A stretch of 64,000 nucleotides of DNA from Trichocoleus sp. FACHB-40 (lineage in GTDB: Bacteria > Cyanobacteriota > Cyanobacteriia > Cyanobacteriales > FACHB-T130). Position numbers and translations under genes: made by a program. The DNA lies in the NCBI RefSeq assembly GCF_014695915.1, contig NZ_JACJPF010000046.1:1-64000 (forward strand), in the 5' to 3' direction. Shown here in pieces: positions 25,824-34,693 of the stretch. Position 1 is the stretch's first letter. The number at the start of each line of letters is the position of its first letter. The notes under the pieces were generated by a model that worked only from the letters and a program-made list of their open reading frames with translations, was not told the DNA's origin and did not search any database.

Positions 25824-26573
25824 ATGACTGCCGAGAGCCAACTTATCTCCGGCAAGACGTTATTGGCGCTGGTGAAACGAGGGTTTCACCCACTGACGCC
25901 GATAGGTAGACAAAGAGGTTTGAGCAAACACCGCGACCTCTCTCTACAACGTCTAGACCGAGATTCCGTTAAACGATGTTTTGATGTTGTGTTTTCGCTA
26001 TCGGTTTTGATTTTGTTTTCTCCGGTTTACCTGCTGTTGGCCTTGCTGATTGCCCTCAGCTCGCAAGGGCCGATTTTTTATATTCAGGAACGCGTGGGGA
26101 AAGACTATAAGCCTTTTAGGTGTATCAAATTCAGAACGATGGTGGTGAATGCAGACGAGCTGTTGGAGCAAATGATTGCAACATCACCGGATCTGCGTGA
26201 GGAATTTGAGGACAATTTCAAGCTCAAAGATGACCCTCGGATCACCTGGATTGGTAAATTCCTAAGGGTGACTAGCCTGGATGAGTTTCCCCAGTTCTGG
26301 AACGTCCTCACAGGGGACATGAGCGTTGTCGGGCCAAGACCTCTAGTTCCAGAGGAACTGTCAAAATACGGGAATCAAATTGATAAAGTGTTGATGATTC
26401 GCCCTGGAATTACCGGATTGTGGCAAGTTTCTGGACGCAACGATATCCCCTATCCCCGCCGAGTGCAGATAGATGTCTATTACGTCAATGCCAGGAATTT
26501 CTGGCTCGATCTGTGCGTGGTGATAAAAACGATTGGCATTGTCATATCCCCCAAAGACAATGGTGCCTACTGA
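25824..26573 (+). CDS. Undecaprenyl-phosphate sugar phosphotransferase (bacterial sugar transferase family)
   Basis: This 249-residue enzyme has the PF02397-type catalytic domain: KRCFDVVFSLSVLILFSPVY (membrane helix), GPIFYIQERVG, FRCIKFRTM, the DE pair in TSLDEFPQFWNVL, GDMSVVGPRP, and RPGITGLWQVSGRN. It transfers a sugar-1-phosphate from a UDP-sugar to undecaprenyl phosphate and so starts a repeat unit of exopolysaccharide. It is the short form without the four extra N-terminal membrane helices of WcaJ/WbaP, so it is closer to ExoY or a PglC-like protein. Start ATG 25824 has a GAAGGAG site upstream. It follows a GT4 gene, and GDP-fucose genes lie 0.6 kb beyond, which supports a polysaccharide cluster. 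Confidence 0.9.
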   Translation: MTAESQLISGKTLLALVKRGFHPLTPIGRQRGLSKHRDLSLQRLDRDSVKRCFDVVFSLSVLILFSPVYLLLALLIALSSQGPIFYIQERVGKDYKPFRCIKFRTMVVNADELLEQMIATSPDLREEFEDNFKLKDDPRITWIGKFLRVTSLDEFPQFWNVLTGDMSVVGPRPLVPEELSKYGNQIDKVLMIRPGITGLWQVSGRNDIPYPRRVQIDVYYVNARNFWLDLCVVIKTIGIVISPKDNGAY

Positions 26574-27208
26574 AAAATAGCTGACCCGATGTGCAACTTT
26601 ACAGCTCATACCCCCCCAATTTATGGGGGGCTAGGGGAAATCGAAAGAACAGACCAACTCATGTGTTGCTTCCCCAAAAGAGCTTAAAAAGCGTCCGAAA
26701 GACAGGGTGTAGGGAAAGCGATCGCTTTCCCCAAATCTTCGGGCAAGAAAGGGGGGCTTATCCTAGTTGCACATGGCATTAACTGATGATCAGCAATTTA
26801 TTAATTTGCTGGTGGTGCTTGCTTTTGACCGCTACAGCTTTTCTCCCTGCCGCAGAAGGGCTGTAGATTTTAGTGTGGGCATTTATATACCAAGTTGCAT
26901 TCTTATAACTAAAGTTTTCTCCTCTGTGCTGATCTCTTCTCCACCCTAGACCTGGAAAATTCTCAGTCTACCGTCGAAATACGTAAGTTTTATTTTGATT
27001 CTGGGCATACTCTACGTATATTCCTGATGTTCTCCGAGAAATTTTGAGTTAACTTAAGTAGTGACTTAGGGATTTCCTCTACTGATAGAGGGATTTTTCA
27101 CAAAATTGGGTGCTGTTAGCTCTCGTAGATGGCGAGAGAAAATCAAAAGAGAATTTAGAGCTGTTGTCAAGACAATTATTTGGTCAGAGGCTATAGGGAA
27201 GATTAAGT
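26574..27208. other. Intergenic region with three hairpins, no gene recognised
   Basis: 635 bases upstream of gmd. There is a C6/G6 hairpin (CCCCCC-AATTTAT-GGGGGG, within 26611-26630) that probably ends the sugar transferase mRNA. A HIP1-centred perfect palindrome follows at 26712-26731 (GGGAAAGCGA and complement). A terminator-like stem CCTCTA-CTGA-TAGAGG at 27076-27091 is followed by GATTTTT. A 60-codon open frame at 26767-26949 has no family resemblance and is not annotated. Confidence 0.5.
27076..27098 (+). terminator. Terminator-like hairpin in the gmd leader
   Basis: CCTCTA, CTGA loop, TAGAGG, then GATTTTT, located 110 bases before the gmd start codon. If the gmd promoter lies upstream of it, it could attenuate transcription; otherwise it ends an upstream transcript. 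Confidence 0.5.
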
Positions 27209-28288
27209 ATGACGCAACGCAAGATCGCACTAATCACAGGTATTACTGGACAAGACGGTTCCTACTTAAGTGAGTTATTGCTTGAGCAAGGTTATGAGGT
27301 TCACGGTATCATCCGCCGGACTTCTACGTTTAACACAGACCGCATAGACCATATGTACGAAGACCCTCACAAAGAGGGCGTGCGGTTGTTTCTGCACTAT
27401 GGCGACTTAACTGATGGCACCACCCTGCGCCGGATTTTAGAGGAAGTCAAGCCAGTAGAAATTTACAATTTGGGCGCTCAATCTCACGTAAGGGTCAGCT
27501 TTGACTCGCCGGAATATACTGTCGATGCGGTGGGAATGGGGACGCTGCGCTTGTTGGAAGCAATTAGAGACTACCAACAGCGTACCGGGATTGAGGTACG
27601 TTTCTATCAGGCGGGTTCTTCTGAGATGTTTGGTAAGGTGCAGGAGGTGCCTCAGAAGGAAACGACACCCTTTTACCCCCGCAGTCCTTATGCTTGTGCC
27701 AAGGTTTATGCTCACTGGCAAACGGTAAATTATCGGGAATCTTACGGCTTATTTGCCTGTAACGGGATATTATTTAACCACGAGAGTCCGCGCCGGGGCG
27801 AAACGTTTGTAACGCGAAAGATTACCAGAGCGATCGCTCGCATCATTGCCGGAAAACAGAAAAAAATCTACTTAGGTAATCTCGATTCCAAGCGGGACTG
27901 GGGCTATGCTAAAGACTACGTAAAAGCAATGTGGCTGATGCTCCAGCAAGAGGAGCCGGATGATTACGTAGTAGCAACCGGAGAAACTTACTCAATTCGC
28001 CAATTCCTAGATGTTGCTTTTAATTACGTCAATTTGGATTGGCATGACTATGTAGAGTTTGACGAACGCTACCTGCGTCCAGCAGAAGTGGAGTTACTCA
28101 TCGGCGATCCGACTAAGGCTCTAGAGAAACTAGGCTGGAAACCTTCTGTTACTTTTGAAGAATTAGTTCATTTGATGGTGGAAGGGGATATGCAAGCTTT
28201 AGGCTTAACTTCACCTAACGGTAACGGTTCCCACTCCCCTCTGGATATGGCTACGATTCGCCAGGCTGCCGGTAGTATGCACGACTAG
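27209..28288 (+). CDS. gmd: GDP-mannose 4,6-dehydratase
   Basis: This enzyme converts GDP-D-mannose to GDP-4-keto-6-deoxy-D-mannose, the first step to GDP-L-fucose or GDP-D-rhamnose. The 359 residues are the usual length for the family. The nucleotide-binding motif is [12 protein letters not shown] (residues 8-19). Other family landmarks are [34 protein letters not shown], the catalytic YxxxK pair in [29 protein letters not shown] and [13 protein letters not shown]. The gene is followed by fcl in the same direction, which points to GDP-L-fucose as the product. A strong hairpin with a T tail lies between the two genes, so their expression may be uncoupled. Confidence 0.96.
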   Translation: MTQRKIALITGITGQDGSYLSELLLEQGYEVHGIIRRTSTFNTDRIDHMYEDPHKEGVRLFLHYGDLTDGTTLRRILEEVKPVEIYNLGAQSHVRVSFDSPEYTVDAVGMGTLRLLEAIRDYQQRTGIEVRFYQAGSSEMFGKVQEVPQKETTPFYPRSPYACAKVYAHWQTVNYRESYGLFACNGILFNHESPRRGETFVTRKITRAIARIIAGKQKKIYLGNLDSKRDWGYAKDYVKAMWLMLQQEEPDDYVVATGETYSIRQFLDVAFNYVNLDWHDYVEFDERYLRPAEVELLIGDPTKALEKLGWKPSVTFEELVHLMVEGDMQALGLTSPNGNGSHSPLDMATIRQAAGSMHD

Positions 28289-28312
28289 AAAGTTAAAAGT
28301 TAGGAGTTATGA

Positions 28313-28350
28313 ATTATGAGTTATGAGTTTATTCATAACTCATAATTTTT
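28313..28350 (+). terminator. Intercistronic terminator-like hairpin between gmd and fcl
   Basis: A perfect 14-base stem (ATTATGAGTTATGA / TCATAACTCATAAT) with a six-base loop is followed by TTTTT. It is composed of the heptamer-like words found in other gaps. It could reduce read-through from gmd into fcl. Confidence 0.65.
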
Positions 28351-28390
28351 AGCAGATATCCAAAAATTTAGGGAAGGATGGTCAGAAAAT

Positions 28391-29335
28391 ATGGCTACTT
28401 TAGATTTGAGCAATAAACGGATTCTAGTTACGGGTGGGGCTGGTTTTTTGGGGCGTCAGGTGGTGGAACAGCTGAGGTTAGCAGGGGCAGACCTAGAGAA
28501 GATTACAATACCGCGATCGCGCGATTATGATTTGCGATCACTCGAAGCTTGCCAACGCGCTGTCGAACACCAGGATGTCGTGATTCACCTCGCAGCCCAC
28601 GTCGGCGGCATTGGCTTGAATCTGGTAAAACCTGCTGAATTATTCTATGACAACTTGATGATGGGCGCTCAGCTGATTCATGCCGCCTATCAAGCTGGTG
28701 TCCAAAAGTTTACCTGTGTTGGCACCATCTGCGCTTATCCCAAGTTTACGCCAGTGCCATTCAAAGAAGATGACCTTTGGAATGGCTACCCGGAAGAAAC
28801 CAACGCCCCCTACGGCGTTGCTAAGAAAGCTTTATTAGTTCAACTCCAATCTTACCGACAGCAGTACGGCTTTAATGGTATTTACCTGTTGCCCGTAAAC
28901 TTGTATGGCCCAGAAGACAACTTTGACCCCAAGAGTTCCCATGTTATCCCAGCTTTGATTCGCAAGGTACACGAAGCCCAAATTAGGGGAGATAAGCATC
29001 TACCTGTATGGGGCGATGGTAGTCCTACCCGCGAGTTTCTGTACTCAACTGATGCTGCTTTGGGTATCGTCATGGGTACGCAGGACTACGATGGTACAGA
29101 ACCCGTGAACCTGGGAACAGGTTATGAGATTTCCATCAAAGAGTTGGTAGAACTGATTTGCGAACTTATGGGCTATGAGGGCGAAATTGTTTGGGAAACA
29201 GATAAGCCGAATGGTCAACCACGCCGCTGTTTAGATACCGAACGGGCTTGCCGAGAATTTGGCTTCACCGCCAAAGTTGACTTCAAGCAAGGTCTAAAAA
29301 ATACCATTGAGTGGTATCGACAACACGCAGAGTAA
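28391..29335 (+). CDS. fcl: GDP-L-fucose synthase
   Basis: This enzyme converts the gmd product to GDP-L-fucose by 3,5-epimerisation and NADPH-dependent 4-reduction. The 314-residue SDR-fold protein has [18 protein letters not shown] (about 10-27) as nucleotide site, [12 protein letters not shown], the catalytic Cys in [28 protein letters not shown] (YxxxK), [14 protein letters not shown], and the His in [10 protein letters not shown]. All family landmarks are intact. It is downstream of gmd by 102 bases with a hairpin between. Its own AAGGATGG-like site precedes the ATG. A clear terminator follows. Confidence 0.96.
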   Translation: MATLDLSNKRILVTGGAGFLGRQVVEQLRLAGADLEKITIPRSRDYDLRSLEACQRAVEHQDVVIHLAAHVGGIGLNLVKPAELFYDNLMMGAQLIHAAYQAGVQKFTCVGTICAYPKFTPVPFKEDDLWNGYPEETNAPYGVAKKALLVQLQSYRQQYGFNGIYLLPVNLYGPEDNFDPKSSHVIPALIRKVHEAQIRGDKHLPVWGDGSPTREFLYSTDAALGIVMGTQDYDGTEPVNLGTGYEISIKELVELICELMGYEGEIVWETDKPNGQPRRCLDTERACREFGFTAKVDFKQGLKNTIEWYRQHAE

Positions 29336-29355
29336 GTCGAAAAAATCTGAGTGTG

Positions 29356-29390
29356 AAAAACCCGTTTTGTTAAACAAAGCGGGTTTTTTT
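29356..29390 (+). terminator. Rho-independent terminator after fcl
   Basis: Arms AAAAACCCGTTTTGTT and AACAAAGCGGGTTTTT pair with one G-T wobble, and the 3' arm runs into TTTTTTT. It is 21 bases after the fcl stop. Confidence 0.88.
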
Positions 29391-29500
29391 GTTGTCAGTA
29401 TCCAAAATCTTCTTACCAAGCGCCCAGCAAGGCTCCTGGTATAGGGAGACACTAAGATGGAAGCTAGTATAATCTCACAACCAGCCTATCCATAGAACTT

Positions 29501-30073
29501 GTGAACAAAGTTGATAATCAACGAGATAAAGTAGAATTACGGCGATCGCTTCTCAAAACACGGCAATTTATGCCTGTGAGAAAATGGAGAGAAAATAGTG
29601 ATCGCATCTGCACTTACCTGCAATCCTCGCCTCTATTTACTCAGGCTAAAACTGTCCTCGCTTACTTCAGCTTTCGACAGGAACCAGACCTCAGCCCTTT
29701 ATTTGTAGATAATCGCAGATGGGGATTTCCCCGATGTATTGGCGATTCCCTGATGTGGCATATCTGCACATCTGGAGAATCGACGAGCCAGGGAGCTTAT
29801 GGTATTCTTGAACCGCACCCAGATGCTCCCATCTTGCAACCAGATGAAGTTGATTTAATTCTTCTACCTTCTGTGGCTTGTGATGTTCGCGGATATCGCT
29901 TAGGTTACGGTGGTGGTTATTACGATCGCTTGCTAAGTTCATTTCCGTGGGCGGACAAACCGACTATAGGGATTGCGTTTGAATTTGCTCTTTCGCCCGA
30001 ATTACCTATTGATGAATGGGATAAACCCTTGCATGGCGTTTGTACAGAAACGGGTTTGAGGATGATGCGATGA
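29501..30073 (+). CDS. fthC: 5-formyltetrahydrofolate cyclo-ligase
   Basis: The enzyme makes 5,10-methenyl-THF from 5-formyl-THF with ATP. The 190-residue protein has the basic N-terminal ATP-binding region (KVELRRSLLKTR), an FSFRQEPDL segment, and the diagnostic C-terminal motif LLPSVACDVRGYRLGYGGGY-YDRLL. Length is normal. Translation starts at a GTG (29501); no closer ATG gives a full N terminus. It stands alone between the fcl terminator and a long gap with a hairpin at 30100-30124. Confidence 0.9.
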   Translation: MNKVDNQRDKVELRRSLLKTRQFMPVRKWRENSDRICTYLQSSPLFTQAKTVLAYFSFRQEPDLSPLFVDNRRWGFPRCIGDSLMWHICTSGESTSQGAYGILEPHPDAPILQPDEVDLILLPSVACDVRGYRLGYGGGYYDRLLSSFPWADKPTIGIAFEFALSPELPIDEWDKPLHGVCTETGLRMMR

Positions 30074-30099
30074 ATCAAATCTCCAAATTTCTGATTTCC

Positions 30100-30124
30100 G
30101 CGCAGAGGACATTGTCCTCTGCGC
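30100..30124 (+). terminator. Hairpin after the cyclo-ligase gene
   Basis: GCGCAGAGGAC / GTCCTCTGCGC, 11 perfect pairs with an ATT loop, 27 bases after the stop. There is no T tail on the plus strand, so termination is plausible but not certain. A related GCAGAGGA word recurs in the hairpin at 31248-31287. Confidence 0.5.
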
Positions 30125-30301
30125 TCTAACCACCTACCTTTAGCAAGCATTTGGTTAGACCAATACATTCACATAATATGACATGATAATGTTAATTACA
30201 AGTATTTGTAGGAAAATCATTAGCAAATTTTTGGCAGTAAAGGCGCAATAGTTGATAATTTAGGGATGACCATTAATTGGAAATATAAAGTGTAATTGTA
30301 G

Positions 30302-31165
30302 ATGAATAATTACCAGGCTAAAAAACCAAATAACCAAGCGAAGAACTCACAAATAAAAACTGTGTGGATGTATGGGATATTGGGTGCGATCGCGCTGATT
30401 ATGCTTTTCCCTCTGATTTGGCTTATCAGCACATCCCTAAAATCCCCATCAGAAAACATCTTTCAATTTCCGCCCCAGCTGGTGCCAAGCCAACCGACAT
30501 TCCAGAACTTTGTGCAAGTTTGGCAAACAAATCCCTTTGGGCAGTATTTGTTTAACAGTACCCTAATTGCAGTCCTAACAGTAGGCTTAAATTTGCTGTT
30601 TTGCTCCCTCGCCGCTTACCCGTTAGCGCGGCTAAATTTTCGGGGACGCGACATGATTTTTGCCGGAGTTGTCTCTACTATCATGATTCCGTTCCAGATA
30701 GTGATGATTCCCCTGTATATTTTGACGGTGCAACTCGGTTTAAGAAACACTTATTTGGGTGTTATTTTGCCAAGCGTTGCATCTGCCTTTGGAATTTTTC
30801 TACTGCGCCAAGCTTTTCAAGGAGTCCCCAAAGAACTCGAAGAAGCTGCCCGGATGGATGGCTGTTCTGAGTTAGGCTTGTGGTGGCACGTAATGCTTCC
30901 AGCAATTCGTCCAGCATTGGTTTGCTTGGCTCTTTTTGTTTTTATTGGTTCTTGGAGTGACTTTCTTTGGCCTTTGATTGTCCTTGATAGGCCAGAATAT
31001 TACACTCTTCCTTTGGGTGTTGCTAATCTTGCCGGGACATTTTCTCTAGATTGGCGATTAATTGCCGCTGGGAGTGTTATTTCAATTGCGCCAGTACTGC
31101 TAGTTTTTCTATTCTTGCAGCGTTACATTGTGGCAACAGATACTGGCAGTGGCGTTAAAGGTTAA
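30302..31165 (+). CDS. Carbohydrate ABC transporter permease (MalG/LacG type)
   Basis: The 287-residue inner-membrane permease has six predicted helices and the EAA loop EEAARMDGCSELGLWWHVML-P before helix 5, which docks the ATPase. It belongs to the CUT1 sugar and glycerol-phosphate family, where it pairs with a MalF-type permease, a binding protein and an MsmK/MalK ATPase. None of these partners is adjacent; scattered sugar ABC genes are common in cyanobacteria. The substrate is unknown. The stop codon lies inside a terminator-like hairpin at 31151-31174. Confidence 0.88.
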   Translation: MNNYQAKKPNNQAKNSQIKTVWMYGILGAIALIMLFPLIWLISTSLKSPSENIFQFPPQLVPSQPTFQNFVQVWQTNPFGQYLFNSTLIAVLTVGLNLLFCSLAAYPLARLNFRGRDMIFAGVVSTIMIPFQIVMIPLYILTVQLGLRNTYLGVILPSVASAFGIFLLRQAFQGVPKELEEAARMDGCSELGLWWHVMLPAIRPALVCLALFVFIGSWSDFLWPLIVLDRPEYYTLPLGVANLAGTFSLDWRLIAAGSVISIAPVLLVFLFLQRYIVATDTGSGVKG

Positions 31166-31174
31166 CGCCTTTTT
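31151..31174 (+). terminator. Terminator overlapping the permease stop codon
   Basis: GGCGTTAA-AGG-TTAACGCC followed directly by TTTTT. The TAA stop (31163-31165) is within the 3' arm. The stem plus T run is a classic rho-independent form. Confidence 0.8.
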
Positions 31175-31366
31175 AGAAGCAAGGAGTATTTTTGGATTTA
31201 TATGGACTCAACTCCAAGACAGAAACGGATAACTCCAGTCTCTCCTAATCCTCTGCGGTTGATTCTAGCCCTTTAAACGCAGAGGATAAGACTACCGCTA
31301 TATTCAGCCGCAGGCGCAACCATTTGCTGCATCCGGTGAACCATCGGCAAAAAATAAATCTAGAGT
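31175..31366. other. Intergenic region with a long hairpin, upstream of the small RNA
   Basis: No open reading frame is convincing. A 10-base stem (ATCCTCTGCG 31248-31257 / CGCAGAGGAT 31278-31287) encloses 20 bases. TAAATC at 31355-31360 is placed to be the -10 element of the small RNA that follows. Confidence 0.45.
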
Positions 31367-31457
31367 TTTCCGGAGGAGACTACTTTGCTAATGGAAACAA
31401 AGATTAGTAGATGCACCCTGATGTTTGCCCCAGGCGATAAGCCTGGGGTTTTCTTTT
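31367..31457 (+). ncRNA. Probable Yfr2-family small RNA
   Basis: About 90 bases that end in a strong terminator (CCCCAGGC 31428-31435, GATAA loop, GCCTGGGG 31441-31448, then TTTTCTTTTT). Upstream is a hairpin CTAAT / ATTAG (31388-31392 and 31403-31407) whose loop carries GGAAACA at 31393-31399. The unpaired GGAAACA motif, the length of 63-95 nucleotides and the 3' terminator are the recorded hallmarks of Yfr2-type cyanobacterial RNAs. A separate terminator already ends the permease gene, so this one needs its own transcript. The 5' end is estimated from a TAAATC at 31355. Only one GGAAACA copy is seen, whereas some family members have two. The function of Yfr2 is not settled. Confidence 0.62.
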
Positions 31458-31589
31458 TGAGGGTTGAGATTTTGTGGGTGGGTAGGCTTAGATTACAAGA
31501 AAAACGAGCCATCGCAGGCGCTGAAAACGCAGGGTAAAGACAGGAAACTATAGAAGGAAATAGTCCTGTGAGGATTTTGTCATACTCTC

Positions 31590-33089
31590 CTACCTGTCAG
31601 GTTGCAAGCGGGAAAAAAGATTTTGCCAGTTTAGGGAGTCAGCGCTATTTTCTCCCTCTTTCACCTCAAAAGTTACGTTACACGCTTTGGGTTGTTCTAA
31701 GGCTTGTATGCACAACTCGGCAATATCTTCCCGGCTCACTTTACCCCGGATGTTGTCGCCTTGCTCGAAAATTAATTGCTTACCTCCTGGTTCTTCAGTC
31801 AGCGCACAAGGTCTGATAATTGTGTAAGGGATTCCACTTTCTCTAACGCTATCTTCTCCACGCAATTTCCAAGTTAAAATTCCTCCGAGTTGCTCGTTCA
31901 TTCTCACCGCTGGCGGTTCTTCTTCTAAATTAATTCCAGGGCGGCCAGGACGAGTTACACCTGCTGAACTGATCATGATAAATTGAGGTAAAGTTTCACC
32001 ACCGTAAGCTTTGATGGATTCTACTTGTAAGGCAAAGCCACCGGGAGAAAATTTGGGATTTAGCCCACCATCGTATTCAAACTTGCTCAACATGAATTGA
32101 AACGAGCAAATTTTACTGGGATTGATTGGCTCTCCATCTGTCAAAGTTTTGGCACGGAATACAGGAATTAAGTCGGCAAAAGGTACGCGAACATTAATCC
32201 AAGTATTTGCTACGGTATCGAAGGAATGGCTGTAGGCAACTCCATCCCATTTAGCTTCTGTACGAAGAAAGAATTTATATCGTTTTCCGTCGCCTCTGAC
32301 GCGCAACTCTATACCTTCGTAACCAGCTAAATCAATCGGTGACTCGAAGTTTTTCGTGCGAATTGAAGCAAAGCCGCCGGAGTTTTCGGTTGACACGTTT
32401 CCAGCAAATAGTACAGTGTTTTCAACCAGTTGGATACCACTCTGACTCACGCCACCCATAACAACATCATCCACTGCACCCCAAGTATTTTTGATGTCAT
32501 CCGATGGGTTGGTAAAATCAAATATCCGTTTTTCGTCAGCTCCTCCTTTATTATTGGAGGAAAATTGCTCAGAGGCGGCTTGTACTAGGTTTTTAATGCC
32601 TTGATAGTCTACAATTTCGGGCTTGTCCACGACTTCAGGCATATAAAATTTAATACCTTGATAATACTTAGCTCGATCTGGCGTGTCGCCTTCGACTGGC
32701 TGCACTTTGACACCCGTGCAACAGACAATGGCTGTTACGTTTTGCATCATTGCGGAAGTGAGAGTTTCTGGGATGGTGATGTCTCCCTCGAACAGTTCCA
32801 CGTTGTCGCCAAGTATTTCCTTTGCTCTATGGGTATCTCTGACAAGTGATCGCACTCTATAACCCCGCTCAACCAATCGTCGCACTACTCGCTTACCGAC
32901 TCCGCCTGTCGCCCCTGCTACCAGTATCACTCCCACGCGCTTTTCTCCAGTAGGTCTGTCCTTATTATCCTTGGCACGACCTTGGAATAACCGCTGTAGA
33001 CAACTGAGGAAAGGGATAACCTCGAAATAGGCAAGGGTTTGCAAAAATCTGCCAAAATCCCATTTAGAGCGATTGTTTTGATTTGACAT
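31590..33089 (-). CDS. NAD(P)-binding protein with CIA30 insertion (HCF173-like)
   Basis: The 499-residue protein is an atypical SDR in two halves. The Rossmann start VILVAGATGGVGKRVVRRL-VERGYRVRSLVRD (about 54-85) and the C-terminal half (FIMISSAGVTRPGRPG, YTIIRPCALTEEPGG) flank a CIA30-like domain (about 185-365; FDFTNPSDDIKNTWGAVDDV-VMGGVSQSG ... GDGKRYKFFLRT). This layout is that of chloroplast HCF173, needed for psbA translation and photosystem II assembly, and of its cyanobacterial relatives. A role in photosystem assembly is inference from that family. The gene is on the minus strand and its start is 50 bases from the divergent HAD gene. Confidence 0.8.
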   Translation of the reverse strand: MSNQNNRSKWDFGRFLQTLAYFEVIPFLSCLQRLFQGRAKDNKDRPTGEKRVGVILVAGATGGVGKRVVRRLVERGYRVRSLVRDTHRAKEILGDNVELFEGDITIPETLTSAMMQNVTAIVCCTGVKVQPVEGDTPDRAKYYQGIKFYMPEVVDKPEIVDYQGIKNLVQAASEQFSSNNKGGADEKRIFDFTNPSDDIKNTWGAVDDVVMGGVSQSGIQLVENTVLFAGNVSTENSGGFASIRTKNFESPIDLAGYEGIELRVRGDGKRYKFFLRTEAKWDGVAYSHSFDTVANTWINVRVPFADLIPVFRAKTLTDGEPINPSKICSFQFMLSKFEYDGGLNPKFSPGGFALQVESIKAYGGETLPQFIMISSAGVTRPGRPGINLEEEPPAVRMNEQLGGILTWKLRGEDSVRESGIPYTIIRPCALTEEPGGKQLIFEQGDNIRGKVSREDIAELCIQALEQPKACNVTFEVKEGENSADSLNWQNLFSRLQPDR

Positions 33090-33139
33090 TTTATTCTCAA
33101 ATGCACATATATCTTTTTGATAACAGATAAGATTGAGGC

Positions 33140-33661
33140 ATGGAGCAGGAAGATCGAGAAATAACCGCAGATATAAACCTATTAATATTGGACATGGATG
33201 GTACTGTGAGGCAACCGCTCTCAGGTAATAAGTTTATCCAGCGTCCGCGCGATCAACAGATTATCGAAGGTGTTGAGAATGCGATCGCATATTTCGCCGC
33301 TACTGGTTGGAAAATTGTTGGCGTGACAAATCAAGCTGGTGTCGCCAGTGGCAAAAAATCTCTCCAAAGTTGCATCAAAGAACAGCAGTACACGCTGGAG
33401 TTATTGCCAGAAATCGAAGAAATTTATTTTTGTCCAGATTTTGATGGTAGAAAGTGGCATAATTACTGCAAGCATTCAGAGTCTGGAAATTTTCGCAAGC
33501 CCAACCCAGGAATGCTAAATTTGGTTATCCAAAAATATTCACCTGTCTCAGTTTTAATGGTAGGCGATCGCCGTGACGACAGAGAAGCAGCTGCAAAAGC
33601 AGGCGTAAAATTTCAGCAAGCCGAAAGCTGGCGACAAACCTATGGCGATGCTGATGTTTGA
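33140..33661 (+). CDS. HAD-superfamily phosphatase, class III (GmhB/HisB-N-like)
   Basis: The 173-residue HAD-IIIA hydrolase has motif I LLILDMDGTVR (nucleophile Asp and acid Asp two residues later), motif II VGVTNQAGVASG, a metal-loop-like segment CPDFDGRKWHNYCKHS, motif III lysine in RKPNPGM, and motif IV VLMVGDRRDDREAA. It resembles heptose-1,7-bisphosphate phosphatase, but the zinc-loop cysteines are only partly conserved, so the substrate is uncertain. Histidinol or polynucleotide phosphatases are alternatives. It is divergent from the HCF173-like gene. Confidence 0.8.
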   Translation: MEQEDREITADINLLILDMDGTVRQPLSGNKFIQRPRDQQIIEGVENAIAYFAATGWKIVGVTNQAGVASGKKSLQSCIKEQQYTLELLPEIEEIYFCPDFDGRKWHNYCKHSESGNFRKPNPGMLNLVIQKYSPVSVLMVGDRRDDREAAAKAGVKFQQAESWRQTYGDADV

Positions 33662-33688
33662 ACCGGCTAGCTATGGATGCGATCGCTA

Positions 33689-34480
33689 TCAGCTAGACTG
33701 ATCATCGGATGCTTGCTGTACTTGCTCCACAGTCAAACCTAATACGCCTGCTATTTGTTCTACAGTCAACCCCAATGCCAACAACCCTGGCACGGATTCT
33801 AGCTTACCCTCTATTTTGCCTTCCTGCTTGATGGATTGATACATCCTTGTCTGCCTGAATTCGTCGTCTATTTCCAACATCTGCGCCAACTCCTTGCGGC
33901 TTAGCCGGGTAAATTTGTACAACAAAATAGTCTCTATTAATTCTAAAATTTTTCGCCTGGTTGCTTCATCCGCAAGTTCCTCACGCGCTTGCAAAATCAA
34001 CTCTCTGCCTCGGTTAATCGCTGTAGCTTCGCTTTCCACAATTAACTGCACAACTGCAATTTCCAGAGAGTTTTCTGCTGCGTCCCCCAACTCATTCAAA
34101 TACAGGCGCTGCACTTGCGTACTCTCTAGTAACAACCGATACGGTTCTTCGTCGCCTGTCTCTATACTTCGAGTAGGATAGATAACGACGGCACGCCAAA
34201 AGTTAACAGATTCATTTTGACGCAGGTAAAGGAATATTTCTGCAAAGAAGCGTCTGTAGAAAGTTGAATCTTGTTGAAACTGGACTTCTACAAAGTAAAC
34301 TGGTTGAACAGGATATTCTAGATTCGAGACGAACACCCCATCAATCCTAAAAGCTGTTTCTTTGAGTTCAACTGAGGTGAATTGATAGGCATCGACATCC
34401 GCACTTGTTACACCAATCAGTTCAAAAAAGATGCTGGGAAATTCCTGAAATAGGCTATAAAATATTTTATCAGTTCGCAC
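33689..34480 (-). CDS. Rpn family PD-(D/E)XK nuclease/putative transposase (DUF2887-like)
   Basis: The 263-residue protein starts with DKIFYSLFQEFPSIFFELIG and has the nuclease-like core FRIDGVFV...VYFVEVQFQQD (about 46-72), where Asp, Glu and Gln fit a PD-(D/E)XK site (D-x(n)-E-x-Q). Then come LYLNELG and a C-terminal segment with LLALGLTVEQIAGVLGLTVE (a duplicated GLTVEQ unit) that resembles an HTH tail. Rpn-type proteins promote recombination in E. coli and have been linked to defence; cyanobacterial genomes carry many copies. It is not part of an insertion sequence here. The 213-base gap to the next gene shows nothing else. Confidence 0.78.
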   Translation of the reverse strand: MRTDKIFYSLFQEFPSIFFELIGVTSADVDAYQFTSVELKETAFRIDGVFVSNLEYPVQPVYFVEVQFQQDSTFYRRFFAEIFLYLRQNESVNFWRAVVIYPTRSIETGDEEPYRLLLESTQVQRLYLNELGDAAENSLEIAVVQLIVESEATAINRGRELILQAREELADEATRRKILELIETILLYKFTRLSRKELAQMLEIDDEFRQTRMYQSIKQEGKIEGKLESVPGLLALGLTVEQIAGVLGLTVEQVQQASDDQSS

Positions 34481-34693
34481 AAGTTAAATTATTAAATAAT
34501 CGCTAGGAATTATTTAATTTTACCAGTTAAGTATAAAATATAATTCTTTTCATTTTTGGTTCAGCACCATATTAATTTTAAAATTGCATCGCGGCACTTG
34601 ATAGTAGTTACAGAAAAGTGTAATTGGCACTCCGGGGGTAGCGATCGCTATCTTACTGAGGCAAAATGTCAGTAAGATCATTCGTTCCAAACC

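Noticed and set aside
26767-26949. 60-codon frame before gmd
   Set aside because: No ribosome site or similarity; product composition is not protein-like.
30302-31457. 6S RNA near the 5-formyl-THF cyclo-ligase gene
   Set aside because: In some proteobacteria 6S RNA adjoins this gene, but the gap after it holds only a hairpin, and the structured region 1.2 kb away fits Yfr2 better.
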